Positions 1 to 9,785 of a stretch of DNA of 64,000 nucleotides are shown here, piece by piece. Made by a program: the position numbers and the translations under genes. Each line of letters begins with the position of its first letter. The first letter of the stretch is position 1. Source of the stretch: Pseudomonadota bacterium (GTDB taxonomy: Bacteria; Pseudomonadota; Alphaproteobacteria; Acetobacterales; Acetobacteraceae). Below the pieces are notes generated by a model. It was not told the DNA's origin and did not search any database. It was given only the letters and a program-made list of their open reading frames with translations. The stretch spans positions 1 to 64,000 of the forward strand of contig JAJYYH010000002.1 in assembly GCA_021801255.1 (NCBI GenBank), given 5' to 3'.

Positions 1-353
1 TGCCGCCCTATGAGTCAGACTTTTTTCGCTTGGGGAATCCCCTTCGTCTTAATGATTTCGCTTTACCAGGCAGGTGTTGCAAATCGGACTCAGTCCACCC
101 GACGAGAGAGCGTTGAACAGCCCTGAATTGGAGGGCCTTCCCGAAGACCCGGAACTTGCCTTCGTTGCGCTTGAAAACATTCTTCGGGCACGTCTCGTCG
201 AAAGTCAGGCACGTCTCACCGAAAGTAAAAATCAAATAACTGGCACGTTGTTAACCAGCCGCCATGCAGGGCGTATGTTAACCAAGTTATATTAATCCGT
301 CCATAAGTATTTTCGTATTTCTTATTGACGGGGTAGAGCGCGTATGATTCATT
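1..353. other. Left-edge region without a recognisable gene
   Basis: No convincing coding sequence is visible. Short open frames on both strands lack a ribosome binding site and recognisable domains. Positions 187-227 hold two imperfect tandem copies of a unit of about 20 bp beginning GGCACGTCTC. The stretch runs directly into a transposase remnant and is probably mobile-element debris, but I cannot name the element. Confidence 0.4.
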
Positions 354-581
354 GTGGAGATGAGAAATGATGATGCGCGCTCACTTGATCATGCCACTTT
401 GGAGGTGCTGCGCATACGCGCGGTGCGCGGTGTGCGAGCGGGGGAAAGTCCCGCGGGTGTTGCGCGTGCCCTGGGTGTTACGGCACGGACGATGTATGGC
501 TGGTTGGCACGCTACCGGCGCGGCGGCGGGAGGGCAGCAGGCATCGCTGCCTGGACGAGACCGCCTGTCCGAGCTGGATGA
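354..581 (+). pseudogene. IS630-family transposase N-terminal remnant
   Basis: The frame encodes a helix-turn-helix segment of the type that opens IS630-family transposases: a conserved RSLDHATLE stretch, then an AVRGVRAGES helix, then GVTARTMYGWLARYR, the recognition helix region. The best start is the ATG at 360 or the GTG at 354. The match fades after about codon 55, where the product becomes unrelated and stops at 75 residues, against roughly 330-350 for an intact enzyme. The DDE catalytic domain is absent. It is a decayed fragment, unlike the nearly complete IS630 copy at 52,174-53,239, which has a different N-terminal sequence. The family call rests on memory of the conserved N-terminus. 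Confidence 0.6.
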
Positions 582-724
582 ATGCCGATCTTGATGAATG
601 CCGAGAGGCGCTCAATCAACTGGTCCTGGGTTCTCTCGGGATATCGATCGGGGCGGCGGCTGTTTGAACCTTTTCAGCCACATGGGCCGGTCTCGCGCCG
701 ATCAACATCGATCGAAATGATTTC

Positions 725-754
725 TTGACATATTTCGATCAGGCGAGATATATT
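725..754 (+). promoter_or_regulatory. Sigma-70-like promoter of the lipoprotein gene
   Basis: A perfect -35 hexamer TTGACA (725-730) is followed after 18 bp by TATATT (749-754), in locally AT-rich sequence. Transcription would begin near 761, only 10-20 bases before the candidate start codons at 772 and 781. The mRNA would therefore have almost no leader and no clear Shine-Dalgarno sequence. Confidence 0.6.
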
Positions 755-780
755 ACAATAGAAAAAGCTTGGTGGCCGCT

Positions 781-1746
781 ATGAGGGCGTCAGCTTTGCT
801 GTCAGCTTGCCTGATTTTGTCTGGCTGCAACACGCTGTCAGGCTGGTTTCCTGGCTCGCCTCCGCAAACCGTGACGCAAGTAACGGAACGGGAAACTGCG
901 GTAGTGGTAGTGTTGAAGCGGGATGAATGCATTTTTTTCAGCTCGGAGAATAAAGCGAAGCCAGCTTTTGTTGCTCCTATCGTGGCGGCGGGAATAACGA
1001 TGGCGGTGACTGCGGTCGCTGACGCGATCAAAACCGCCGTCGCGCAAGCGCAGGACAATCTAACGGCAACGTATATCGCGTACGGCGAGGGACCGATAGA
1101 TCTTAGTAAATCCAAACAATTTTTTTGCTTAGATATCGTCAGAGGGCGGTTCGGTCCGCGCGAGCGTAGCGCTCCTAAACTTAAGGGTAGCAAGCTTACA
1201 AGGAACAATCTGGAGAGTCTCGGTGTTGCCGACGACCCTTCGCTGTTCGTCGAGATATTGGTATTGGTCTCTGATGACAAAAAGACAGTCACATTTGAGC
1301 CGGTCGTTGTTCAGTTCGATAACACCGCGGCGCCCAATCCCGGCTGGCCGGCGGAAAAAGACATTGGGATCATGCTGTCATTTGCCAGTTCGCCGCTCAT
1401 CTTGGGAGGAAGCACTGCTGCCGCCGATGCGGAAAAGGCGGCAACGATATCGGTGCCAATAGCCCTCGGAAAGATGAAGCGCGGAACGTATATCTTTACC
1501 AATTGCGCGCAAATTTGGAAGCCCCAGACCGCACAATGCCGCGATCTTTTCTCGAACCAGATGCGCACGGTTCCGATAGATGCCACTAAGGACAAACCAC
1601 TGAATATCTACGCCATCGTGACCGAGAGCGGTAGTCCTGATTTCTTCGACAAGATTGTCCTTGACTCTGTATCCGGCACCTCTGTCAATAACTTCTTGAA
1701 CGCGGTTACCGATGGACTGATGAAAAACACGCCGCCATCAAAATAA
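781..1746 (+). CDS. Orphan lipoprotein of unknown function
   Basis: I do not recognise this family. The product of about 321 residues opens with a short hydrophobic signal ending in the lipobox LILSGC, so it is predicted to be lipidated on Cys and anchored in a membrane facing the periplasm. The start is ambiguous between ATG 781 and GTG 772; both keep the lipobox. The body is a mixed soluble sequence with a hydrophobic Ala/Val/Ile-rich stretch about 60-90 residues in, which may be a second membrane-associated segment. Codon use is less GC-rich than in the housekeeping genes further right, and the gene lies beside a transposase remnant, so recent acquisition is plausible. Confidence 0.6.
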   Translation: MRASALLSACLILSGCNTLSGWFPGSPPQTVTQVTERETAVVVVLKRDECIFFSSENKAKPAFVAPIVAAGITMAVTAVADAIKTAVAQAQDNLTATYIAYGEGPIDLSKSKQFFCLDIVRGRFGPRERSAPKLKGSKLTRNNLESLGVADDPSLFVEILVLVSDDKKTVTFEPVVVQFDNTAAPNPGWPAEKDIGIMLSFASSPLILGGSTAAADAEKAATISVPIALGKMKRGTYIFTNCAQIWKPQTAQCRDLFSNQMRTVPIDATKDKPLNIYAIVTESGSPDFFDKIVLDSVSGTSVNNFLNAVTDGLMKNTPPSK

Positions 1747-1816
1747 CGAGTCTTGCTCATCCGGTTGTGAAATGGGCATTGAGACTCCGGGCGAAGGCGT
1801 ATATTTGGCGGGACGA

Positions 1817-2500
1817 TCATGATCCTGGTGGGACAGCGATTCCGGTAAATTCGGAGACGCGACCGTCATTATATGTTACCTTTGCCCATATACCGCACTT
1901 GCGAACATACTCAACGACATCTTCGTCGCCAATTTGTTCCTCAAGATATTGTTGTTTTAATTTAGAAAATTCTGCGCTATCGCCATCTCTTATGAGGCTA
2001 AAAAGGCCACCTATGCTCCGTTCGCAAAGATCCTTTGCGTCTGTGACGTATTCATAATACGTAGCTTGGATTTCTTCATTTGTAGAAAACACAGTCCATT
2101 CAATATGGCAAAGATCGCTGCACCGCTGATAACTACGTTCTAATTCACCAAAGTCAGGTAGATAAAATTTTGTATCTACTTTTAAGGTCTGGAGAAGCAA
2201 CAGAGTAAATTTCCGGGTTCTCCAAAGAAATTTTCTGTTCCCGCGGATTTTACGAATGCGGTCTCGCATTTTCCTAAATGAAGATAAATCCCCGAGATTC
2301 CCAAGGCGCTCCGCTGCATTCGTTTCGGCGAACCAGTGGAAAAGCATGATGTGCTCGATCGCCAGGCGAAACTCGAAAGCGGCATAAGAGAGAAGGGCTG
2401 TGTTTCGTCCTTGGTTGCTCAGTGACAACCATGCCGCCCCTTGCGAGACGTGGTGATCGAGCGTCGTGTGTCGCATTGGAGCAATCTGGGCTGGCGGCAT
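1817..2500 (-). CDS. Hypothetical protein
   Basis: A 227-residue product with no domain I recognise. It is soluble with no signal peptide; the N-terminal half looks helical (AAFEFRLAIEHIMLFHWFAE) and the middle is rich in basic and aromatic residues. Base composition is clearly more AT-rich than the core genes from 2,700 onward, suggesting foreign origin. No good ribosome binding site precedes ATG 2500; an in-frame ATG nine codons on is an alternative. It converges with the lipoprotein gene and the two 3' ends are 70 bp apart. The open frame and compositional coherence support a real gene; function is unknown. Confidence 0.5.
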   Translation of the reverse strand: MPPAQIAPMRHTTLDHHVSQGAAWLSLSNQGRNTALLSYAAFEFRLAIEHIMLFHWFAETNAAERLGNLGDLSSFRKMRDRIRKIRGNRKFLWRTRKFTLLLLQTLKVDTKFYLPDFGELERSYQRCSDLCHIEWTVFSTNEEIQATYYEYVTDAKDLCERSIGGLFSLIRDGDSAEFSKLKQQYLEEQIGDEDVVEYVRKCGIWAKVTYNDGRVSEFTGIAVPPGS

Positions 2501-2734
2501 AGCTGTTCCATGCTGCTAGGATGGTTTTAGCGAGTGATTTATGCCCCCGACGGGCGCAAGTAGACTCAACACAATGGTCGTGGAGGCAACGATCCGCCGC
2601 TGCGGATGCGTTCAGAAAATCAGGCGCAGGTAGCCGGTATGACAGCTCCCTGAGGTCAACTTGGGCCTGTTGGTCAGGAGTTTCTAAATGCCACTAAAAG
2701 GGCGATGCACGCGCTTCAAACCGCCCCTTCTCGT

Positions 2735-3496
2735 CTACTTCGGCGCCATGCGAATAGCCCCATCAAGCCGGATGGTTTCGCCGTTCAGCATGCGGTTGGA
2801 AATGATGTGAAGCGCGAGATCAGCGTATTCTTCCGGCCGGCCGAGGCGCTGGGGAAAAGGGATGCTGGCGGCGAGGCTGTCTTGCACTTCTTGCGGCAGG
2901 CCGCGCAGCATCGGCGTGCCAAAAATCCCCGGCGCGATGGTGCAGACGCGGATGCCAGCGCGGGCGAGGTCGCGGGCGATCGGCAGTGTCATCCCGACGA
3001 TCCCACCTTTCGAGGCGCTATAGGCGGCCTGGCCGATCTGGCCGTCGAAGGCGGCGACCGAGGCGGTGTTGACGATGACGCCGCGTTCGCCATCGGCGAG
3101 CGGGTCGAGGCCTTGCGCGTCGGCCGCCATCAGGCGGATCAGGTTGAAACTGCCGATCAGATTGACCTCGATGACGCGGCGGAAATCATCCAAGGGCAGC
3201 GGCCCGTTCTTGCCGACCACGCGGCCAGGCGTGCCGATGCCGGCGCAGTTGATCAGAATGCGCGCAGGGCCGTGCCGCTCGCGCGCCGCCGCCACCGCCG
3301 CCTCGGCGCTCTCGGCGCTCGCGACATTGCAGGTAAGCGCGATGCCGCCGATCTTGCCCGCCACCTCGGCGGCGCGGGCGGCGTTCATGTCGAGCAGCGC
3401 CACTCTGGCGCCAAGCGCCGCCAAGGCCCGCGCCGTCGCCTCGCCGAGACCTGACGCGCCGCCAGTGACGAGCGCCGCCGTGCCTTTGGGATCCAT
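2735..3496 (-). CDS. SDR-family oxidoreductase (3-hydroxyacyl-CoA dehydrogenase type)
   Basis: A classical short-chain dehydrogenase/reductase of 253 residues. It has the N-terminal NAD-binding motif TGGASGLG, the NCAG motif after strand 4, and the catalytic Ser, Tyr and Lys in NTASVAA and YSASKGG. The C-terminal half ([11 protein letters not shown]) and overall sequence resemble the 3-hydroxyacyl-CoA dehydrogenase type II (HSD17B10-like) branch, so the likely reaction is NAD-dependent oxidation of a 3-hydroxyacyl-CoA or similar secondary alcohol in the cytoplasm. ATG 3496 is chosen over the upstream in-frame start because a GGAGGAG ribosome binding site precedes it. It is a single gene diverging from dcd; substrate is inferred. 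Confidence 0.85.
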   Translation of the reverse strand: MDPKGTAALVTGGASGLGEATARALAALGARVALLDMNAARAAEVAGKIGGIALTCNVASAESAEAAVAAARERHGPARILINCAGIGTPGRVVGKNGPLPLDDFRRVIEVNLIGSFNLIRLMAADAQGLDPLADGERGVIVNTASVAAFDGQIGQAAYSASKGGIVGMTLPIARDLARAGIRVCTIAPGIFGTPMLRGLPQEVQDSLAASIPFPQRLGRPEEYADLALHIISNRMLNGETIRLDGAIRMAPK

Positions 3497-3631
3497 GATG
3501 TTCTCCTCCACAAGGGGTTTCGTGCTTGGTGGCATGGCGTGATGATCAAGGCAAGGCTAGGGGATTCGCCCCTGGCCTTCCGCCCCGCGCCTGCGCTAGA
3601 CCGCATGCCAGCCGCCCGATGGAGAACGAAG

Positions 3632-4186
3632 ATGTCCGTGATGCCCGATCACTGGATCCGCCGCATGGCCGAGGAAGCGCGCATGATCGAGCCCTTCGTC
3701 GAGACCCAGCGGCGCGAGGGCGTGATCAGCTATGGTCTGTCCTCCTATGGCTATGACGCGCGTATCGCCGACGAGTTCAAGATTTTCACCAATGTCGATT
3801 CCGCCGTGGTCGATCCCAAAGCCTTCAGCCCGCAAAGCTTCGTTGATCGGCAAGGCCCGGTATGCATCATCCCGCCCAATAGTTTCGCGCTCGGCCACAC
3901 TGTCGAGTATTTCCGCATCCCGCGCGATATCCTGGTGATTTGCCTCGGCAAATCGACCTATGCGCGCTGCGGCATCATCGTCAACGTGACGCCGCTCGAG
4001 CCGGAATGGGAGGGGCAGGTGACGATCGAGATCAGCAATACCACGCCCTTGCCGGCCAAAATCCATGCCGGGGAAGGTATCTGCCAGTTTCTTTTTCTCC
4101 GGGGCGAGAGCGCGTGCGAGACCAGTTACGCCGACAAGGCGGGCAAATACATGGGCCAGCGCGGGGTCGCGCTGCCCCGGCTCTGA
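3632..4186 (+). CDS. dcd: dCTP deaminase
   Basis: Deaminates dCTP to dUTP, the route to dUMP for thymidylate synthesis, as a cytoplasmic homotrimer. The 184-residue product matches bacterial Dcd throughout: [13 protein letters not shown] near the N-terminus, the KSTYAR nucleotide-binding segment, and [19 protein letters not shown] containing the catalytic Glu. The start at ATG 3632 is preceded by GGAGAACGAAG, whereas upstream in-frame ATGs give an unrelated extension. The TGA stop (4184-4186) lies inside the first copy of a palindromic repeat that fills the whole gap to murA. Confidence 0.95.
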   Translation: MSVMPDHWIRRMAEEARMIEPFVETQRREGVISYGLSSYGYDARIADEFKIFTNVDSAVVDPKAFSPQSFVDRQGPVCIIPPNSFALGHTVEYFRIPRDILVICLGKSTYARCGIIVNVTPLEPEWEGQVTIEISNTTPLPAKIHAGEGICQFLFLRGESACETSYADKAGKYMGQRGVALPRL

Positions 4187-4290
4187 GAGTTTGAAAAAGA
4201 ATGCCCTCGCGCCCCGGAATTGATCGGAAAAAAGCAATGTTTCCAGAGGGTATTCGTTTTCAAGTTCGATTGATTTTCAGGCTCTGAGCG
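4183..4290 (-). repeat. Palindromic interspersed element, family A, copy 1
   Basis: An element of about 107 bp that fills the dcd-murA gap. It begins with CTGAG, whose TGA is the dcd stop, and ends at the base before the murA ATG. Inside are inverted arms around TTGAAAAAGAATGCCCTC and GAGGGTATTCGTTTTCAA, allowing a long hairpin. It is nearly the reverse complement of copy 2 (6,569-6,676), and copy 3 (32,910-33,016) is a diverged relative. Strand is given relative to copy 2. Confidence 0.85.
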
Positions 4291-5552
<1,262 letters not shown>

Positions 5553-5556
<4 letters not shown>

Positions 5557-6560
5557 CGCCGCACAGTTTTTTCTGTCTCGACGGGCATACCTGCGGCAAT
5601 CCGGTGCGCCTCGTCGCCGGGGGCGCGCCCATGCTCGCGGGGGCGACGATGAGCGCGCGGCGAGCCGATTTCATTGCGCGCCACGACTGGGTGCGCCGCG
5701 CCCTGATGTTCGAGCCGCGCGGGCACGATATCATGTCGGGTGCCATTCTCTACCCGCCGCTCCGCCCCGATTGCGACGCCGCGATCCTTTATATCGAGGT
5801 CTCGGGCTGCCTGCCGATGTGCGGGCATGGCACCATCGGCACCGTTACCATGGCGCTCGAACACGGCCTCATCACGCCGGCGCGGGAAGGCGTGGTGGCG
5901 CTCGATGCCCCGGCGGGGCGCGTCGTCGCCGAATATGAACGCGACGGACGCTTCATCGCGCGCGTGCGCCTGCACAACGTGCCCTCCTATCTCGCGGCGA
6001 GCGAACTGCGCATCGATTGCCCAGGCGTGGGCGAGATCGTGCTCGATGTCGCCTATGGCGGCAATTTCTATGCGATCATCGAGAAACAGCCGAATTATGC
6101 CGGGCTGGAGACATTTTCTCCGGGCGATATTCTCCGCCTGAGCCCGCTGGTGCGCGACGCGGTGAACGCGGCGGCCGAAATCGTCCACCCCGAGGATCCG
6201 ACCATCCGCGGCGTGAGCCATGTGCTCTGGGCCGGTGCGCCGCGCGATCCGCGCGCCGATGCCCGCAACGCGGTTTTCTACGGCACCCGCGCCATCGACC
6301 GCTCGCCCTGCGGCACCGGCACCTCGGCGCGCATGGCGCAACTGGTCGCCCAGGGGCGGCTTGCGGTGGGCGGCGAGTTCATCCATGAAAGCATCATCGG
6401 GAGCCTCTTTGAGGGCCGCGTCGAGGCAGCAACGACGCTCGCCGGCCTTCCCGCCATCCGGCCGAGCGTTGCCGGCTGGGCGCGGCTCTATGGGCTCAAT
6501 ACGATTTTCGTCGATCCGCGCGACCCGTTCTGGGCCGGGTTTCAGCTCGGCGAAGGGTGA
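5553..6560 (+). CDS. Proline racemase-family enzyme, probable 4-hydroxyproline 2-epimerase
   Basis: A 335-residue proline racemase superfamily member. Both catalytic cysteines are present: Cys90 in [13 protein letters not shown] and Cys253 in [13 protein letters not shown]. Two cysteines indicate racemase or epimerase chemistry; trans-3-hydroxyproline dehydratases have the first Cys replaced. The surrounding residues match bacterial 4-hydroxyproline 2-epimerases, which interconvert trans-4-hydroxy-L-proline and cis-4-hydroxy-D-proline in the cytoplasm. The usual hydroxyproline catabolic neighbours (D-hydroxyproline oxidase, deaminase) are absent, and coupling to murA by a four-base overlap is unusual. 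A role with another amino acid, or in cell-wall D-amino acid metabolism, cannot be excluded. Confidence 0.85.
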
Positions 6561-6568
6561 TCGCGGGC

Positions 6569-6676
6569 GCTCAGAGCCTGAAAATCCATCGAACTTGAAA
6601 AAGAATGCCCTCTGAAAACATTGATTTTTTCTCGGTCGATTCTGGGGCACGAGGGCATTCTTTTTCAAACTCTCAG
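6569..6676 (+). repeat. Palindromic interspersed element, family A, copy 2
   Basis: Near-identical to copy 1 but inverted. It contains a perfect 18-bp inverted repeat, TTGAAAAAGAATGCCCTC at 6595-6612 and its complement at 6651-6668, around a 38-nt loop. The right end CTCAG (6672-6676) contains the stop codon of the leftward marC-like gene. The element sits between convergent genes, where it could act as a bidirectional terminator. Confidence 0.9.
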
Positions 6677-7341
6677 TGCGCGAGGAGCGGCTTGAGCGCC
6701 GCCGCCACACCATCGAGAGTGATCTGGGTGCCGATGCAAAGGAGAACAAAGGCGATCAGCCGGCTCATGGTGCGCACCCCGGCGGGGCCGAGAAAGGCCA
6801 TCAGCCGGTCGGCGGAGCGGTAGCTGATCCAGATCACCCCCGCGAGCAGCACGGCGGCCAGCGAGGCGCCGAGAAAAAACCCGCCGACCGCGAGTTCGCC
6901 CGCCGGCCGCTCCGAGGCAAAGGCGATGGCCACCGAAATCGTCCCCGGCCCGGTGGTGAGCGGCATGGTGAGCGGGAAAAAGGCGATATCCTCGGCCGCG
7001 CCCTCCGGCGCCGATTGCGGCTCGGCGCGCGGCTCCTCCTTGTGTTCCGGCCCCGAGAGCAGCGCCCAGGCGCGCACCGCGATCACCAGGCCGCCGGCGA
7101 TGCGCAGGGCCGCCAGCGTGATGCCGAAAAAGGCGAGCGCATAGGTACCGCCCCAGAGCGAGCCGAGCATCACCAGCACGGAATACATGCCCACCCGCCC
7201 AGCCAGCCAAGTTCGCTGGGCGGGGCTCCGATCGGCAGTCGCCTCGCGAAAGATCAGTGCGCCCCCGATCGGGTTGATGATCGAGAACAGTGCCGGGAAG
7301 GCGAGGAGGAAGCTGTTGGTCGCGGCGTTCCAGAATTCCAT
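6673..7341 (-). CDS. MarC-family inner-membrane protein
   Basis: A multi-pass integral membrane protein of about 222 residues. The N-terminal helix contains the INPIGGALIF segment that marks MarC/UPF0056 proteins, and about six hydrophobic helices follow, with a hydrophilic loop rich in Glu, Pro and Ala in the middle (SGPEHKEEPRAEPQ). Members of the family have no firmly established transport substrate; the original link of E. coli MarC to multiple antibiotic resistance was not upheld. ATG 7341 gives the usual MarC N-terminus, but its nearest purine-rich motif is unusually distant, so ATG 7368 is an alternative. The stop codon lies in palindromic element copy 2. Confidence 0.8.
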   Translation of the reverse strand: MEFWNAATNSFLLAFPALFSIINPIGGALIFREATADRSPAQRTWLAGRVGMYSVLVMLGSLWGGTYALAFFGITLAALRIAGGLVIAVRAWALLSGPEHKEEPRAEPQSAPEGAAEDIAFFPLTMPLTTGPGTISVAIAFASERPAGELAVGGFFLGASLAAVLLAGVIWISYRSADRLMAFLGPAGVRTMSRLIAFVLLCIGTQITLDGVAAALKPLLAH

Positions 7342-7411
7342 GGGCCGATGGTAGGGATGTCCCTCCATCCTGGCCAGACGCCACTCGCCTCAACTCCCCG
7401 TGGGCGGCGCC

Positions 7412-7852
7412 TCAGGCGCGCGATTTGAGCAGGTCGCGGATCTCCTCGAGCAGGACCTCCGAGCGCGGTGGCGGCGCCGGGGCGGGACGGCGCTGGAGCC
7501 GCGACAAGGCCTTCACGACCCAGAAAATCGCGAAACTCACGATCAGGAAATTAATCACCGCGTTGAGAAACAAGCCGACATTGAGCGTCACCGCCCCGGC
7601 TTTTTGGGCGGCCTCGAGGGTTGCTTCGTGATCGCCTCTGAGTGTGAAAAAGACATTGGAAAAATCGATGCCGCCGACGATCAGCCCGAGCACCGGATTG
7701 AGCAGATCCTTGACCAGACTGCTGACGATGCCGGTGAAGGCGGCGCCGATGACAATACCGACCGCGAGATCGACGACATTGCCACGCATGATGAAGGCGC
7801 GGAACTCATCAACCCAGCCCGGCCGCTTCGGCACGGTGACATTGAGCGCCAT
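7412..7852 (-). CDS. mscL: Large-conductance mechanosensitive channel
   Basis: A homopentameric inner-membrane channel that opens at near-lytic membrane tension to release osmolytes on hypo-osmotic shock. The 146-residue product has the typical MscL order: FRAFIMRGNVVDLAVGIVIGAAF (N-terminal helix and TM1 pore-lining segment), a periplasmic loop, TM2 (VINFLIVSFAIFWVVKAL), and a C-terminal charged helix LLEEIRDLLKSR. ATG 7852 is preceded by a GGGGGGCG ribosome binding site; the longer frame adds an unrelated leader. It stands alone between marC and the aldo/keto reductase gene, all three on the same strand. Confidence 0.95.
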   Translation of the reverse strand: MALNVTVPKRPGWVDEFRAFIMRGNVVDLAVGIVIGAAFTGIVSSLVKDLLNPVLGLIVGGIDFSNVFFTLRGDHEATLEAAQKAGAVTLNVGLFLNAVINFLIVSFAIFWVVKALSRLQRRPAPAPPPRSEVLLEEIRDLLKSRA

Positions 7853-7890
7853 TACGCCCCCCGTTCGCTCTTGTTGCGGGGCAGAGACTA

Positions 7891-8724
7891 TCACACGTGC
7901 GCGGGTTTGTCCCACGCCGGCGCGAAGCCGGGGTTGACGCAGCGCTGATCCTTGGGCAGGGCGGCGATAGCGGCGCGGTCGCTGTCATCCAGCGCCACCC
8001 CGAAGGCCGCGAGGTTGGCACTCTGGCTCTCGCGCCGCGCGGCTTTCGGGATGGCGGCAACGCCCGGCTGATCGAGCAGCCATTTCAGGGCGATCTGTGC
8101 CGGACTGGCGCCATGTTTTTTGGCGATCGCCGCGAGGACCGGGTGCTCCGCCAGCCGTCCCTGGGCCAGCGGGCAATAGGCGGTGACGAACAACCCCTTC
8201 GCGCGGGCATAATCCAGTACCGCCGACTGGTCGAGCAGCACATGATATTCGACCTGATCGCACACGATCGGCGCGCGCACTTCCTCGACGGCGCGCCGGA
8301 GAAGGGCGGTCGGGAAATTGGACACCCCGATATGGCGCACCAATCCCGCCTCGCGCACCGCCATCAGCGTCTCGAGGGAAGCCGGCAAATCCATCTCGGG
8401 CGCCGGCCAATGGATGAGGTAGAGATCGACATAATCAAGCCGCAGCGCCTTGAGGCTCGCCGCCAGGGCGCGCTTGATGCCGTCGGGCGAAAGATGCTCC
8501 CACCACACCTTGGTGGTGACGTGCAGCTCGCCGCGCGGAATGCCCGCCGCCGCGATCGCGGCACCCACCGCGTCCTCATTGCCATACATCTCGGCGGTAT
8601 CGAGATGGCGATAGCCCAACGCCAGCGCCTGCTCGACCGCGCTTCGGCAGGCCGCGCCCTGCATGCGCCAGGTGCCGAGGCCAAGCTTGTCCATCCGCAA
8701 GCCCTGGGCGGTGATCTGTTCCAT
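7891..8724 (-). CDS. Aldo/keto reductase
   Basis: An NADPH-dependent aldo/keto reductase of 277 residues, a cytoplasmic TIM barrel. The conserved catalytic Asp and Tyr are in GYRHLDTAEMYGNE, the Lys in VTTKVWWEHL, and the substrate His in LIHWPAP. The cofactor segment IPKAARRES replaces the more usual IPKS. The start at ATG 8724 is supported by GGGAGAAGG just upstream. Best matches by memory are the 2,5-diketo-D-gluconate reductase-like group, but the substrate cannot be read from sequence. It is 19 bp from the WD40 gene and probably co-transcribed with the upstream CobW/WD40 pair. Confidence 0.88.
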   Translation of the reverse strand: MEQITAQGLRMDKLGLGTWRMQGAACRSAVEQALALGYRHLDTAEMYGNEDAVGAAIAAAGIPRGELHVTTKVWWEHLSPDGIKRALAASLKALRLDYVDLYLIHWPAPEMDLPASLETLMAVREAGLVRHIGVSNFPTALLRRAVEEVRAPIVCDQVEYHVLLDQSAVLDYARAKGLFVTAYCPLAQGRLAEHPVLAAIAKKHGASPAQIALKWLLDQPGVAAIPKAARRESQSANLAAFGVALDDSDRAAIAALPKDQRCVNPGFAPAWDKPAHV

Positions 8725-8743
8725 CGCAACCTTCTCCCGAAAT

Positions 8744-9778
8744 CTAGCGTTTGGAAAAATCGATGAGTGCGGCGACACCACTCTCGGTGCCGATGGCGAG
8801 AAACGCGCCATCTGGGCTCCAGGCAAGCGCCGAGACCGGGCCGCGCCCCGGCCCGCAAACCGGCAGGATCCGATGCGAGTCGATATCGGCAAGCACGACC
8901 AGGCCATCGGCGAAGCCGGCCGCGACCGCCTCGTGCACGGGATGGCAGGCAACGTACGTGCACATCACGTTGTCACCGCCGGCCAATTCGACCGGCGGCT
9001 TGCCCATCGGCCCACCGCCCGTGAAGGGCCACAGCACCACGGTATCGGCCCCCGAGGTCGCCAGCCACTTGCCGCCACGGCTGAAGGAAAGCGCTGCCGT
9101 CTTGGCCGGGTAGCCGCTCATGCGCATGTGTTCATTGCTGGAAAGCCGCCAGCCATGCAGCGCATTTTCCTGCATCGCCGTCACCACCACGTCGCCATCC
9201 GGCGAAAACGCCAGCGCGGTGTGGCTGCCTTTCCACTCCAGCCGGCGCGGATTGGCGGATTTGGAGGCGACGAACCACAGGCTGACACCATTGTAATGCG
9301 CCGTTGCCACCCGCTTGCCCTTGGCGTCAAACGCCAATCCGGTGATCGCGGAGGGGTGATCGAGCACCTTGAGCGGCGCGCCCTGGGCATCGAACAGATG
9401 GAGTTTTTTCCCCACCGCTGCCGCCATGACGCCGCTTGCGTGGCTCGCCACATGCTCGACCCACTTCATGCCGAAGCGAGCGATCTCGTGCTTTTCTCCA
9501 GCGCTGTTCACCGCCATGAACGCGCCGTCATCGCCGCCCGAGAGAAAACCCTCGCGCGTCACCGCCGGGGCCAGCGCCAAGACCGCGCCGTCATGCGCCG
9601 CCACGCGCCGCCACGTGCTGGGCTCGGCGCGCGCCACCAGCGCGATCGAGCCATCGCCCAAGGCAAACGCCGCCGCCGCGCCATCGCGCGAGAACACCGT
9701 GGCGACCACAAAGGCGTCGAGCTGCTGCTCGACGCCGCGCTCGGCAAGCAATTGATCGGGATTGGCGAGCCCGCTCAT
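8744..9778 (-). CDS. WD40 repeat protein
   Basis: A 344-residue protein made almost entirely of WD40-type repeats: recurring units such as ITGLAFDAKGKRVATAHYNG, AALSFSRGGKWLATSG and VSALAWSPDGAFLAIGTESG, consistent with one seven-bladed propeller and no catalytic domain. No signal peptide is present, so it is likely a cytoplasmic scaffold. ATG 9778 lies seven bases after the stop of the CobW-family GTPase gene, so the two are almost certainly one operon. I recall WD40 and CobW/G3E genes paired in other alphaproteobacteria, suggesting that the propeller works with the GTPase in metal handling, but the role is undetermined. Confidence 0.85.
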   Translation of the reverse strand: MSGLANPDQLLAERGVEQQLDAFVVATVFSRDGAAAAFALGDGSIALVARAEPSTWRRVAAHDGAVLALAPAVTREGFLSGGDDGAFMAVNSAGEKHEIARFGMKWVEHVASHASGVMAAAVGKKLHLFDAQGAPLKVLDHPSAITGLAFDAKGKRVATAHYNGVSLWFVASKSANPRRLEWKGSHTALAFSPDGDVVVTAMQENALHGWRLSSNEHMRMSGYPAKTAALSFSRGGKWLATSGADTVVLWPFTGGGPMGKPPVELAGGDNVMCTYVACHPVHEAVAAGFADGLVVLADIDSHRILPVCGPGRGPVSALAWSPDGAFLAIGTESGVAALIDFSKR

Positions 9779-9785
9779 CGCGGGC

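Noticed and set aside
187-227. Short direct repeats as a possible regulatory or att site
   Set aside because: Only two imperfect units, no integrase gene or tRNA adjacent; too little to support a call.
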